64,000 nucleotides of DNA. Origin: DASRWI01 sp035654655. Its GTDB lineage: Bacteria > Bacteroidota > Ignavibacteria > Ignavibacteriales > Ignavibacteriaceae. This document shows positions 9,462 through 20,200 of the stretch, piece after piece. The notes beneath the pieces were generated by a model. The model had not been told where the DNA came from. It searched no databases and saw nothing but the letters and a program-made list of their open reading frames with translations. Made by a program: the position numbers and the translations under genes. The stretch covers positions 115,552-179,551 of the forward strand of contig DASRWI010000017.1 of assembly GCA_035654655.1 (NCBI GenBank), read 5' to 3'. Numbering within the stretch: the first letter of the stretch is position 1; each line of letters starts with the position of its first letter.

Positions 9462-10100
9462 CTATGAAATTAAATAGAATAATGGGAATAAGAATATCCA
9501 TATTATATCAACCAGGTGCCAGTATAGACCTGCTGTTTCCAGTTTAACATAATTGTCTTTTGTAATTACATCTCTAATTGTAAAAACAGTCATTGTACCA
9601 ATAAGAACCATACCAATGATTACGTGTAAACCGTGTAAACCTGTCATAACATAGTATAAGCCAAAAAATAAAATTTCGCCTGCTTTCTTTGAAAGCAAAA
9701 CTTCACCTCCCGGATACAAACCATGACGGATTTCTGTTGACCATTCAAAAAATTTATTTATGAGGAAACCCATAGCTAATACAATGGTTAATCCCTGAAA
9801 GATTAACGAAAGTATTTTATTATTTTTTTGAATTGCAGTAATTGATAAAGCCATCGTTAAACTGCTTGTTAAAAGGATTGCAGTATTGAATGTACCAATC
9901 ATTGTGTTCAGTTCTTTTGCAGCAATATGAAAATCCTGCTGATGTATATATCTGTATACTGAATAAATAAAAAACATACCTCCGAACAAAATAAGCTCAG
10001 TAAAAAGAAAGAGCCACATTCCCATTCTGGAACCCATATCGTCCCGATGTACGTGAACCTCAGGATGTTTTACTTCAACTGTTTGAGTTGCTTCTATCAA
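9462..10100 (-). CDS. coxC: Cytochrome c oxidase subunit III
   Basis: 212 residues with five predicted helices, the usual short bacterial subunit III. Family motifs include GMWLFLFTELILFGGMF near the N-terminus and YYVMTGLHGLHVIIGM plus YWHLVDIIWIFLFPLFY near the end. The only available start is TTG (10098-10100), which overlaps the coxA TGA stop as TTGA. A GGAGG lies ten bases upstream inside coxA, so translation is probably coupled to coxA. Subunit III stabilises subunit I and contributes to proton uptake. Confidence 0.94.
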   Translation of the reverse strand: MIEATQTVEVKHPEVHVHRDDMGSRMGMWLFLFTELILFGGMFFIYSVYRYIHQQDFHIAAKELNTMIGTFNTAILLTSSLTMALSITAIQKNNKILSLIFQGLTIVLAMGFLINKFFEWSTEIRHGLYPGGEVLLSKKAGEILFFGLYYVMTGLHGLHVIIGMVLIGTMTVFTIRDVITKDNYVKLETAGLYWHLVDIIWIFLFPLFYLIS

Positions 10101-11755
10101 TGTGTTATTTCCTCCTCTTTTTCTTTCTTCTTAGTTTCTTCATATTCTTCGTTCATTCTATACTCATAAGGACCATCAAGAATAACAGGTATCTCGTGGA
10201 AGTTCTCGTGAATAGGTGGTGTTTCAATTTGCCATTCCAAGGTTTCTCCACCCCAAATATTTTTTTCAGTTATAACTTTTCCTTTTCTAACAGATCTAAT
10301 TAAGTTAGTAAACATTATTATCAAACCTGTTATCAGTATCCATGAACCTATTGTTGATATGAAATGATAAGGCCAATATTCAGGTAAATAATCGTAATAT
10401 CTTCTTGGCATCCCTAACCATCCCATAATGAACATTGGGAAATACAAAACATTAAAGCCTATAAATAAGAACCAAAAACCGATTTTGGCTGCTTTAAAAT
10501 TATACATCCTGCCAAACATTTTAGGAAACCAGTAATGTGCTGCTGCAAATATTCCGAATCCGGTTCCACCAAACATTACATAATGAAAATGTGCAACAAT
10601 AAAACTTGTATCGTGAATTTGAATATTAACAGCAAGTGAACCTTGCATTAACCCAGTTAAGCCTCCTATTGAAAAGAGAAAGATAAACGCTAAGGCAAAC
10701 AATAATGGAGGTGCTGTCTCAATTGAGCCTTTATAAAGAGTTGCAACCCAGTTAAATACTTTGATAGCACTTGGTATAGCTACAAGGAATGTAAGTAGTG
10801 AAAATACAAATTGTCCTGTATCGCTCATTCCGGCAGTAAACATATGATGTGCCCAAACAAGAGAACCAAAAAATGCAATCCCTAAACTGGAAAATGCAAT
10901 AAACTTGTATCCAAAAATTGTTCTTCCTGCAAATACAGGAATGATTTCGGAAATAACACCCATTGCAGGTAATATCATTATATAAACAGCGGGATGAGAA
11001 TATATCCAAAACATATGTTGATAAAGTACAGGATCACCACCAAGTTTAGGGTCAAAAATTCCAACTCCAAACAACCTTTCAATTACAATCAATAACAAAG
11101 TGATACCAATAATTGGCGTGGCTAAAACTTGCACCCAGGCAGTTGCATAAGTTGACCATACAAACAATGGCATCTTAAACCATCCCATACCCGGAGCTCT
11201 CATTCTATGTATAGTTGTAATAAAATTAAGTCCGGTAAGAATTGATGAGAATCCTAAAACAACCGCTCCAAATAAAGGCATAATTACATTCGTTCCTGTT
11301 CTTACACTATATGGAATATAAAAAGACCAGCCAGTATCCATGGGACCACCTGGAAGTAAAATAGATATCAATGCCAGCAAACCACCTGTTACAAATAAAT
11401 ACCAGGAAAATAAATTTAATCTTGGAAACGCTACATCTTTTGCTCCAACCAGTATGGGAAGAAAAAAGTTACCAAAAATTGCTGGTAATCCTGGAATGAC
11501 AAATAAGAAAATCATTATTACACCGTGAAGTGTAAAGAATGCATTATAAGTTTGAGGACCAACAATCGTTCTACCAGGTGCAATTAATTCCAGGCGAATT
11601 AAAAATCCTAAAGTTACGCCCACTGCAAAAAATGTAAGAATAGTCCAAAGATAAAGTAATCCGATTCTTTTGTGGTCAACAGAAAAAATCCATCCTTTTA
11701 TTCCTGTATGCTTTCCCTGATATTTTAAATAACTCACATTTTCATTATTTAACAT
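10097..11755 (-). CDS. coxA: Cytochrome c oxidase subunit I, A2 (YSHP) subtype
   Basis: 552 residues from the chosen start and about twelve helices. The ATG at 11753-11755 is preferred over an upstream ATG at 11806 because AAGGAGG lies nine bases before it. Ligands are present: heme a His77 and His391, CuB His254, His303 and His304, heme a3 His389. The helix VI motif is YSHPAVY (252-258) rather than GHPEVY, so the proton-gating Glu of A1 oxidases is replaced by the Tyr-Ser pair of the A2 subtype. Tyr258 is in place for the His-Tyr crosslink. The start overlaps the SCO1 stop by 11 bases. It catalyses O2 reduction with proton pumping. Confidence 0.97.
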   Translation of the reverse strand: MLNNENVSYLKYQGKHTGIKGWIFSVDHKRIGLLYLWTILTFFAVGVTLGFLIRLELIAPGRTIVGPQTYNAFFTLHGVIMIFLFVIPGLPAIFGNFFLPILVGAKDVAFPRLNLFSWYLFVTGGLLALISILLPGGPMDTGWSFYIPYSVRTGTNVIMPLFGAVVLGFSSILTGLNFITTIHRMRAPGMGWFKMPLFVWSTYATAWVQVLATPIIGITLLLIVIERLFGVGIFDPKLGGDPVLYQHMFWIYSHPAVYIMILPAMGVISEIIPVFAGRTIFGYKFIAFSSLGIAFFGSLVWAHHMFTAGMSDTGQFVFSLLTFLVAIPSAIKVFNWVATLYKGSIETAPPLLFALAFIFLFSIGGLTGLMQGSLAVNIQIHDTSFIVAHFHYVMFGGTGFGIFAAAHYWFPKMFGRMYNFKAAKIGFWFLFIGFNVLYFPMFIMGWLGMPRRYYDYLPEYWPYHFISTIGSWILITGLIIMFTNLIRSVRKGKVITEKNIWGGETLEWQIETPPIHENFHEIPVILDGPYEYRMNEEYEETKKKEKEEEITH

Positions 11756-12554
11756 TAGTATCATCCTCCTTCCTGGTAACAACATTTTTCTTTGGCTTTC
11801 TAACAAGAACGACTACAAAAACCAAAGCTGCCAATAAAATACCTGCCCCAAATACTCTCGTCAAATTTAGCACATAAGTCTTTCCTTCAGGGTCATAGCT
11901 AAAACAATACTGCAGCATCTTTGCAACAGTTGGTACAACTTTCCCTTCTGAAGTTTCGATTACAGCCATTTTAAAATCAAAAGGAAGAACACTATACCCT
12001 GCTCTATCTGTATAGCTGGGGAATAAATATCTTGTTATAACACCATCCTTGGTTAAGAAAATTATCGTACCAGAATGTATAAACTCTTTACCATCTCTCT
12101 TGAAATAAAAACCTGATGCATCTGTTAAAGTTTTAATTGTTGCACTATCACCTGTTAAGAATCTCCAGGAATCAGCAGGGAAATTTTTTCCAATCATCTT
12201 TAAATAATTTTTCTTTTTATCAGCAGCAAGTTTAGGAGTGTCCATCTCATTCATACTAACAGTAACAATGTTATACTGTACTCCTGGTTTTAAATCAGAT
12301 TCTGCAACAACTTGAGCTAATGCTGTCATTAAAGGAGTACATATTCCGGGACATTCATAATATACAAATGATAAAACTGTTGGTGTTTTAAATAAATCTT
12401 TTAATACTACTTTGTTTCCATTCTCATCATTGAATTGAAGGTTCAAAGGAATTTTATTACCAAGCTTTTCATCAACACCAATTTCTATTTTTTGGTCAGC
12501 TGCATACAAGCTAAACAAGCTTAATACTATTATTAATAATATTCTAAACTTCAT
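11745..12554 (-). CDS. SCO1/SenC-family copper chaperone for cytochrome oxidase
   Basis: 269 residues. An N-terminal signal peptide (MKFRILLIIVLSLFSLYAAD) leads into a thioredoxin-fold domain. The copper site is complete: Cys68 and Cys72 (ECPGIC) and His160 (EFIHSGT). A C-terminal membrane helix (about 233-255) followed by basic residues anchors it to the membrane, an arrangement different from the N-terminal anchor of many SCO proteins. It lies directly before coxA and overlaps the upstream cytochrome gene by 11 bases. Expected role: delivery of copper to the CuA site of subunit II. Confidence 0.93.
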   Translation of the reverse strand: MKFRILLIIVLSLFSLYAADQKIEIGVDEKLGNKIPLNLQFNDENGNKVVLKDLFKTPTVLSFVYYECPGICTPLMTALAQVVAESDLKPGVQYNIVTVSMNEMDTPKLAADKKKNYLKMIGKNFPADSWRFLTGDSATIKTLTDASGFYFKRDGKEFIHSGTIIFLTKDGVITRYLFPSYTDRAGYSVLPFDFKMAVIETSEGKVVPTVAKMLQYCFSYDPEGKTYVLNLTRVFGAGILLAALVFVVVLVRKPKKNVVTRKEDDTNVK

Positions 12555-13479
12555 TACCTTTACCCATAATTTTATTTATGTAATTATATAATTCAACCCA
12601 CTCACCAGAAGATAAACCATAGATTCTATCATTAAAACCATTCTGTTCCACAAACCTTGTCATATTACTTCTGAATTCTTTTTCAGTTTGAAGTATATTT
12701 TTATTATTCATTAACCAAAGGAGAGATATTTCATCATTCTTAGTTATTCTTGTAAGAATTTTAGCTCCTCTTTCATTCCTGTTACCTTTAATTTTATTCT
12801 GAAGAGCAGAAATGTTAATGTTTTTATTTCTTTCTGAGATTAAAATTTGTTCAGCATCTTTAACTGGAATTTGGGAGGGAATTTCTTTCCCTTTGGTGAT
12901 GTTATAAGTCTGGTCCAGATTTTGAACTTCACCTTGTTCAACAGGAGGTGCATTTTGAACAAAAGTATTTCTTATATAATGTGCTAACCCAACTTTTTCT
13001 TGCGGAGTTAAATAATCATAAGATATCATTGCAGAACCAGGAATACCTTCTTCTAATGTCTTGTATATACCAGAAAATTTAGGCCCATTTTTCCAATTAT
13101 CATTGGACGTAAAATTTCTTGGTGCAGGATTTAACCCTGCAGCACCTGGTCCCGTTCCTTTTCCATCCTCTCCATGACAAGACACGCACACCTTGTTGAA
13201 CAATGTTTTTCCATCCTGAATAATTTGTTCTGAAGGTTTTGCAATTAAATTTAAATCCATTGGTGGAATAGATTTAGCCTCAATTACCTTCAAATCTCCT
13301 TGCATTGTTGAATCCTGAGCCCTTGGCATTACTGTTTTTCTTTCAATAAGATTAAGATTATTTACGTAAATTAATCCTACAAGAATTATGATTGTAAGCA
13401 CATAGGGATATACTAAAGCAAAGAACTTTAAAGGTTCTTTTTTTATGTAATCTATTATATTTCTTAAGTTATAGTACAT
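12544..13479 (-). CDS. Membrane-anchored monoheme cytochrome c
   Basis: 311 residues. One N-terminal membrane helix (about 19-40) anchors a periplasmic cytochrome c domain with heme motif CVSCH (98-102) and a likely Met ligand in PGSAMISYDYL. About 110 residues follow the heme domain and match nothing I recognise (ISERNKNINISALQNK onward). It lies between actF and the SCO1 gene, joining alternative complex III to the oxidase genes. Inference: it carries electrons from ActA/ActE to CuA of CoxB. The ribosome site is weak (GAGG 12 bases upstream). Confidence 0.85.
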   Translation of the reverse strand: MYYNLRNIIDYIKKEPLKFFALVYPYVLTIIILVGLIYVNNLNLIERKTVMPRAQDSTMQGDLKVIEAKSIPPMDLNLIAKPSEQIIQDGKTLFNKVCVSCHGEDGKGTGPGAAGLNPAPRNFTSNDNWKNGPKFSGIYKTLEEGIPGSAMISYDYLTPQEKVGLAHYIRNTFVQNAPPVEQGEVQNLDQTYNITKGKEIPSQIPVKDAEQILISERNKNINISALQNKIKGNRNERGAKILTRITKNDEISLLWLMNNKNILQTEKEFRSNMTRFVEQNGFNDRIYGLSSGEWVELYNYINKIMGKGNEV

Positions 13480-13501
13480 TAAGTTTTAAAACCTCAAAAT
13501 A

Positions 13502-14689
13502 TTAGAGATGAAAATTTAATCCACGTTCAAGTTTAGGGTCACCAACTGCCAGGATATTATTTCTCTTAAAATTGAACACAAAGAGCAAAATCATTAATCC
13601 GGTTAACATCAAAGGAAATACAAAATCAGTCCAACTGAATGTATAACCTTTTGGAGATAGACTTGGTATTATAAGCCAATATAAATCAACAAAGTGTGCA
13701 AAGAGTAACCAGATAGCAGCTATCTTCAATCTTCTTGGGTCCATTTTAGCAGGTTGTGAAAGAAGTAATGCATATGGCACTACAAATTGAACTAATATTA
13801 AAAAGATTGATAAGTATTCCCATCCTCCTGTCCATCTATGAACGAACCACGAAGTTTCTTCGGGGAGGTCTGCATACCAAATTAACATATACTGTGAAAA
13901 AGCTATGTATGCCCAAAAATTTACGAATACAAACATTAAGGCTCCAAAGCTATAAAGATGGTCATAAGAAATTATTGAAGGTAAATATCCGTTTTCCATT
14001 AACAAAACAGTCACTAATGTTGCTGCTGCTAATGCGGCTATAACTGTTCCTGAAAAGAAATAAACACCATAAATGGTTGAGAACCAGTGAGGCTCTAAAC
14101 TCATCATCCAGTCTATTGCAGAAAATGTTAAAGAAATTGCAAAAATGGGAATAAAGATTGCGGATAATTTTATGTTTCTTTTTGTTAAACCTTGATCAAA
14201 GTTTTTATCCTGCTTTAAAGAATTTCTTGTTATCAATAAATAGAATAAAAACCATATAGCAATAAAAACAAAAGCTCTGATAATAAAGAAAGTAGAATTT
14301 AAATAAGGTGCTTTTCCTTTGAGTATTTCATCGTGTTCAACAGCTTCAAGATGAGTCCAATGAAATAAATCGTGCATATTGATAATTAAGGGAACAACAA
14401 GAATAAATAAGACCGGAATAACCGAAGCAAGAAATTCAATTATCCTTCTGAATGGAACACTCCAATCAGCACCTGCAATGTATTCTAATGTTATTAAAAA
14501 TAAAGAGCCAACACCAATACTAATTAAAAACATAAACATAACCAGATAGTTATGTAATGCTCTAACATAGTCTGTTAAAAATCCAATCACTCCTAAAGCT
14601 AATCCTGCTAAAAGCAAAATTATTCCTATAACTTGGATTTTGCCCGGGAGTTCTTTTTTATTGTAACCTACTAAAGTGTTATTGACCAT
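13502..14689 (-). CDS. actF: Alternative complex III subunit ActF (NrfD/PsrC-like quinol-binding membrane protein)
   Basis: 395 residues with about ten membrane helices, related to NrfD/PsrC and to ActC. Visible blocks include FHWTHLEAVEHDEILKGK, SAIDWMMSLEPHWFSTIYG and FSQYMLIWYADLPEET, which are typical of ActF proteins. In alternative complex III, ActC and ActF form the membrane core; ActC is thought to hold the quinol site. The start overlaps the actDE stop by 11 bases, with AGGAG ten bases upstream of the ATG. Naming rests on gene order and these motifs. Confidence 0.9.
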   Translation of the reverse strand: MVNNTLVGYNKKELPGKIQVIGIILLLAGLALGVIGFLTDYVRALHNYLVMFMFLISIGVGSLFLITLEYIAGADWSVPFRRIIEFLASVIPVLFILVVPLIINMHDLFHWTHLEAVEHDEILKGKAPYLNSTFFIIRAFVFIAIWFLFYLLITRNSLKQDKNFDQGLTKRNIKLSAIFIPIFAISLTFSAIDWMMSLEPHWFSTIYGVYFFSGTVIAALAAATLVTVLLMENGYLPSIISYDHLYSFGALMFVFVNFWAYIAFSQYMLIWYADLPEETSWFVHRWTGGWEYLSIFLILVQFVVPYALLLSQPAKMDPRRLKIAAIWLLFAHFVDLYWLIIPSLSPKGYTFSWTDFVFPLMLTGLMILLFVFNFKRNNILAVGDPKLERGLNFHL

Positions 14690-15839
14690 TTTTAACAGGC
14701 TCCTTTTTTACTTTCTGAACATCAGTTACTTCTGCATTCTTTGCTCTTTGAAGAACTCGTATATAATTTACTATTGACCATCTTTCCTCTCTTGTAATCT
14801 GAGGAGCATATGATGGCATTGCATTTTGTCCATTAGTGATAATATGATAAATCATTCCATCATTCATTTCTCTTACACGGGTTGAATGAAGTGTAGGAGG
14901 ATTCTGGAACTGGCCTCTTAATCTACTGTCACCATCTGCAAAATTTCCATGACATGGACTGCAAAATGTTAAGAATTTTCTTTTACCTAATTCGACAGTT
15001 TCCTTTGTTGGTATAATTGGATTAACTAAAGATTCTGCAGGAGCAGGCATTCCCATAAATTTGTAAGGTAAAAATCCTCTTGCAACTGTTCCTTTTACAG
15101 GCTGCCTCATTCCAAAACCATCTCTGAATGTTTCAACTTTTTCCTGTGGTGTTACTTTAGCTTGAGAAACCATCCAATCAAATGGCTCCATATAAAGAAG
15201 GTAATTCAAAGTGAAATATGTTATTGCAGATGTAACTGCAAAAACTATTGTAAGAAATACTAAAAACTTTGGTTGAAGTATAGGATATTTTTCTTTTAAA
15301 GGAACATAAATATCATCAACTTGAACAGCATCAAGAGATAAGAATAAAGTTCTTAATTCTTCTGCATTAAATTTTTTATCATCAGCTTCAACATAAATTC
15401 CAAAATGATCAGCAGATACTCTTTGCATATAATTCGTATCATGAAGAGGGTGAGAATTATTTGGCAGATTAAAGAAAACTGAAAGCATACCAATTACAGT
15501 CGCCAGGGTTGCAAGTAAAACTGTTAGTTCAAAGGTAACAGGTATAAAAGCAGGTAAAGCAAAGAATGGCTTACCACCGATTATCATTGGATAGTCAACG
15601 GACATTGTCCACCACATTAATAATAAAGCTAATGCTGTTCCTGATAATCCAAAAAATAAAGTGACATATCCAAGCTTTGAAGATTTTAACTTCATAGCAG
15701 CATCCATTCCATGAACAGGATATGGAGTATTAACATCCCACTTTTTATATCCTAAATCAGCAATTATTTTAACTGCCTTAATTAATTTATTAGGCTCATT
15801 AAATTGTGCAGCAACTGCAAATAAAGTATTAGATTGCAT
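14679..15839 (-). CDS. actDE: Fused ActD-ActE: DUF3341 membrane domain plus monoheme cytochrome c (alternative complex III)
   Basis: 386 residues from the ATG at 15837-15839, chosen for the GGAGG five bases upstream; a 16-residue longer reading frame exists. Residues 1-180 are a DUF3341/ActD domain with two helices (about 58-78 and 100-122). A third helix (about 190-213) leads into a cytochrome c domain with heme motif CSPCH (293-297) and likely Met ligand in GQNAMPSYAP, matching ActE. In the described complexes of Rhodothermus and Flavobacterium, ActD and ActE are separate polypeptides, ActE being a lipoprotein; here the third helix replaces the lipid anchor. It overlaps the actC stop by 11 bases. 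Confidence 0.9.
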   Translation of the reverse strand: MQSNTLFAVAAQFNEPNKLIKAVKIIADLGYKKWDVNTPYPVHGMDAAMKLKSSKLGYVTLFFGLSGTALALLLMWWTMSVDYPMIIGGKPFFALPAFIPVTFELTVLLATLATVIGMLSVFFNLPNNSHPLHDTNYMQRVSADHFGIYVEADDKKFNAEELRTLFLSLDAVQVDDIYVPLKEKYPILQPKFLVFLTIVFAVTSAITYFTLNYLLYMEPFDWMVSQAKVTPQEKVETFRDGFGMRQPVKGTVARGFLPYKFMGMPAPAESLVNPIIPTKETVELGKRKFLTFCSPCHGNFADGDSRLRGQFQNPPTLHSTRVREMNDGMIYHIITNGQNAMPSYAPQITREERWSIVNYIRVLQRAKNAEVTDVQKVKKEPVKNGQ

Positions 15840-17217
15840 GAGTACCTCCATCAGTTGGCTGATGATGAACTGGCTGCGAACCCTCAACTACAGCTTTAAT
15901 TTCAGAAATGGAAACTACAGGTAAAAATTTAGTAAAGATAATAACCAGTGTAAAAAATAAACCAAAGCTGCCTAATAATATCCCCAAGTCGAAAATTGTA
16001 GGTTTAAAATACCCCCAGCTTGATGGAAGAAAATCGCGTGACAATGATGTAACAACAATTACAAATCTCTCAAACCACATTCCTACATTTACTAAAATTA
16101 CGATAATGAACATAGGCAATATTGACCTGCGAATTTTTTTGAACCAAAATAGCTGAGGTATTAAAACATTGCAGGAAATCATTATCCAATATGCCCAGGC
16201 ATAAGGACCCATTGCTCTATTCACAAATACAAATGTTTCTGCTGGTACACCGCTATACCATGCTGTAAAAAATTCCATTCCATATGCATATCCAACCATC
16301 AACCCTGTTGCAATGATTACCTTATTCATTTTTTCAAGATGATTAAGAGTTATGATATGTTCCAAATGGAATACTCTTCTAACAAAAATTAAAACAGTAA
16401 CGACCATTGCAAAACCTGAGAAAATAGCTCCTGCAACAAAATATGGAGGGAATATCGTAGTATGCCATCCAGGAATAATTGATACTGCAAAGTCAAAGCT
16501 TACAATAGTGTGAACAGATAAAACTAAAGGAGTTGCAAATCCTGCTAAAAGCATATAAGCTTTTTCGTAATGCTGCCACTGACGATGAGAATGTCTCCAA
16601 CCCAAACTTAAAATTGAATAAATTGTTTTCTTTAATTTCTGTTCTGTCCTATCTCTCAGAATTGCAAAGTCAGGGATTAAACCTACATACCAGAAGACTA
16701 ATGATACAGTAAAGTAAGTTGATACAGCAAACACATCCCATATCAATGGTGAAGTAAAGTTAACCCAAAGTCCATGCTGGTTAGGATATGGAAATAAGTA
16801 ACCTGCCAACCAGGGACGACCTGTATGTAGTACCGGAAATAATGCGGCGCATATAACTGCAAAGATTGTCATTGCTTCAGCGAACCGGGCAATTCCTGTT
16901 CTCCATTTTTGTCTTAACAAGAAAAGGATTGCAGAAATCAGTGTTCCTGCATGACCAATACCAACCCAAAAAACAAAGTTTACGATGCCGAAACCCCATC
17001 CTACCGGTTGGTTGTTCCCCCAGACTCCAATACCATAAAATAATGTAACAGCCACACAGACAACTCCAATTAATAAGGCTGTACCACTTACAGCCAAAGC
17101 TAAAAAGAATTTTCTATTAGCTTTTTCCTCAATTGGTTTTACAATTACATTATCTATATCAATTAAATTGGGATTACCTTCAATAACAGGTAATTCTTTT
17201 GCATAATCAATATTCAC
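15829..17217 (-). CDS. actC: Alternative complex III subunit ActC (NrfD/PsrC-like quinol oxidase membrane subunit)
   Basis: 462 residues with about ten helices. The protein starts at GTG (17215-17217), with GGAGG seven bases upstream, and the start overlaps the actB TAG stop by one base. NrfD-type features include NFVFWVGIGHAGTLISAILFL, GWHTTIFPPYFVAGAIFSGF and MVGYAYGMEFFTAWYSG. The family binds quinol near the periplasmic side, next to the Fe-S subunit ActB. A polysulfide reductase subunit would look similar, but the neighbouring pentaheme, DUF3341 and B1-B2 fusion genes fix the assignment. Confidence 0.93.
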   Translation of the reverse strand: MNIDYAKELPVIEGNPNLIDIDNVIVKPIEEKANRKFFLALAVSGTALLIGVVCVAVTLFYGIGVWGNNQPVGWGFGIVNFVFWVGIGHAGTLISAILFLLRQKWRTGIARFAEAMTIFAVICAALFPVLHTGRPWLAGYLFPYPNQHGLWVNFTSPLIWDVFAVSTYFTVSLVFWYVGLIPDFAILRDRTEQKLKKTIYSILSLGWRHSHRQWQHYEKAYMLLAGFATPLVLSVHTIVSFDFAVSIIPGWHTTIFPPYFVAGAIFSGFAMVVTVLIFVRRVFHLEHIITLNHLEKMNKVIIATGLMVGYAYGMEFFTAWYSGVPAETFVFVNRAMGPYAWAYWIMISCNVLIPQLFWFKKIRRSILPMFIIVILVNVGMWFERFVIVVTSLSRDFLPSSWGYFKPTIFDLGILLGSFGLFFTLVIIFTKFLPVVSISEIKAVVEGSQPVHHQPTDGGTHAI

Positions 17218-20200
17218 TAAACTTCCTCCGGATGAGTGTTTCTTAATTTCGCTACATAAGAAATGTTAGGTCTAACGTTCAATTCTTCTAAAACATAATA
17301 AGTTAAATCGTGTTCTTTCCATTGGCCAACTTCTGATTCTTTATCTTTAATATTTCCGAACGTTATTGCTCCTGTAACACAAGCTTCCTGGCAAGCAGTT
17401 TTAACTTCAGAACCTGTAATTGCTCTACCTTCCTGAATTGCATCTTCTCTGGCTTTCATTATTCTTTGAATACAGAAAGTACATTTTTCCATTACTCCTC
17501 TGCTTCGTACTGTAACTTCAGGATTAAATACCAGACTAAAAACATCGCTCATTTGATAATCATCTTTGAAGTACGAACGGAAATTATAAAAGTTAAATCT
17601 TCTTACTTTAAAAGGACAGTTGTTTGAGCAATATCTTGTACCAACACATCTATTGTAAACCATCTGATTTAATCCATCTATACTATGTGTTGTTGCTGCA
17701 ACAGGACAAACATTTTCGCACGGTGCATGGTCACAATGCTGACATAACATTGGCTGAGCACTTACATTAGGTTCATCAGGACTGCCGGAATAATATCTGT
17801 CAATTCTTAGCCAATGCATTTCACGCCCTTTAATAACCTGGTCCTTTCCTACAACCGGAACATTATTTTCGGCATTACATGCTACAGTACATTCCCCGCA
17901 ACCAAGGCATTTATTTAAGTCAATAGCCATCCCCCATTTTACATCAGAAAATCTTGTCTCAGCATGTAAATTATATAACGAAGTTTGTTCAATTCCTTTG
18001 CTTTCCTTTAAGAATTTAGGATTATTTTTATACTCATTGACAGTTCCTTCCCTTATTATCCCTCTTTTCTTATGCTGGTCCTTTGTATAACCTTCATCAA
18101 AAGTATGATGCTCTTGAGTAGTAGCTAATTTATATGTACCTGAAGTTTTTCTTACCTGAACACCCGTATAAATAAATTTAGATAAACCAGCATCATAAAC
18201 TGATATAAGTCTGTTTACATCAAAACCATTTCCTGTTCCAACAGTACCTGCATTAGTTCTACCAAATCCGCTTTCAATTACAACTAAATCATCAGCAATT
18301 CCTGGTTGAATAAAAACAGGAAGTTCTAAAGTTCGGTTCTTTACTTTTACTTCAATAAGGTCTTCAATTTCAACATCTAATTTCTTTGAAGTATTCAATG
18401 AAATAGCTGCGTAATTATCCCAGGTAACTTTTGAAACAGGATGAGGTAATTCCATCATCCATCCATTATTTGCATATGAGCCATCACCAAGATTAGGATG
18501 CTCCTGGATTAACAAAGTCATTCCTTTATTGTCAAAAAATTTCATTTCACCTGATGAAGCAGATGCATTACCTCCATTAGATGGAGCAGTTTCGTTTGTA
18601 AATACGATTCCATCGTGTAGTGAAGTCAACCAGAAATTATTAAAATCACCTGAACCTGTTGAAGTAAAGAAATTACTTTCCCAGTTTTTCTTTAAATAAT
18701 TCAGATAAATGTCATTGCTATATTTCTTTGCATCCTGATTTATCCAGGCAAGAAGAATTGCTTCTTTTTGTCTGGTATTAAATAAAGGAGCAATAACAGG
18801 CTGAACTAAACTTACAACACCTGTTCTTGTTTGGGAATCACCCCATGATTCATAATTATGATTTAAAGGAAGTATATAATTTGATAATGAAGCTGTTTCT
18901 GTTTCTACTTCTGTTAGTGTAACAACTAATGGAGCTTTCCTTAGTATGTTTTCATAATTATATTCTTTTGGAAAATGATAAACAGGATTAGTATCAATAT
19001 GTATAACTGCACCAATAGCGTTATTGTTTATAGCAGATATTAATCCATTAAGTTCATCTTTGTTTGAGAAAGGTAATTGTTCAACTTCAGCAGCATCTGT
19101 TCTGTATAAGGTATTCCCTCCAAGAACTTGATTTAAATGATTAACTGCTATATGGACATCTTCAGGAAGAACATTACCAGCATAAACAATTGCTTTGCCT
19201 TTGTTAGCTTTTAAGTCTTTAATAAGTAGTTCTAAAGTCTTTGAATTAATTTTATATTTTCTTACAAAGTCATTTCTGTTAATACTTTTAGAACCGCCGA
19301 CTTCACTAATTAATAATTGAACAAATTCTGCTTGAGCAGCAGGATTTAATCTTAATCTATAATCAGCATTCATTCCTGTTATAGACATATTTCCTTCAAT
19401 TGCATAAAGCCTGTTAAAGCTATTGATATTGTTTACATCTCTTCCTTTAGCATATAGTCTTTGATTTTCAACAGTATGTCCTTCGGTTCCTAAAAAATCA
19501 CCTTCAAGAGTAACAATAATTTTTGCTTCATCCCATTTTATTAATGGAAAGAAATTCCCGCCTGCAGATTTTCTCCATGCATTATTTCTCGCTGCTTCAT
19601 CGAACATCTCGAAGGAATAAATCTTTGTAGTCGGATATTTTGCTTTAAACTCTTCAAGCAATTTTTTTGTAGTAGGAGAAAATATTTTTCCGGTAATTAA
19701 TGCAATTTCTTTTTCACCTTTTTTTAATTCATTAAGAATTGCATTATTTGCTTTCTCCCATGAGATTGCATTAAAGTATCCACCCCTATTTTTTTGCGGC
19801 TCTTTATATCTTTCAGGATTATATAAATTAAGAATAGAAGCATGACCCTTGGAACAAATTTTTCCCTGGTTAACAGGATGGTCTGGATTACCATCAATCT
19901 TTACAGGACGACCTTCTCTGGTTCTAATTAAGATTCCGCAAGCATTTGCACAGCTTGTACAAGTTGATGCATAAAAATTAGGTTCACCAAGGATAATCTC
20001 TTCAGGCTTTTTATTATAAGGAATTATTTCTCCTTTATCCCTGTAGTTTGAACATCCAGCTCCTGCTAATGCTGCAGAAGCACCAAGCAAAGCAATGAAC
20101 TTTCTTCTTGATAGTCCTGATAATTTATTGGGATCAAAATCTTCTTTTGTTTCCTCTTTGAATTCATCGTGAGTACTTGTTAAAAAGTTAGGGTCATTGT

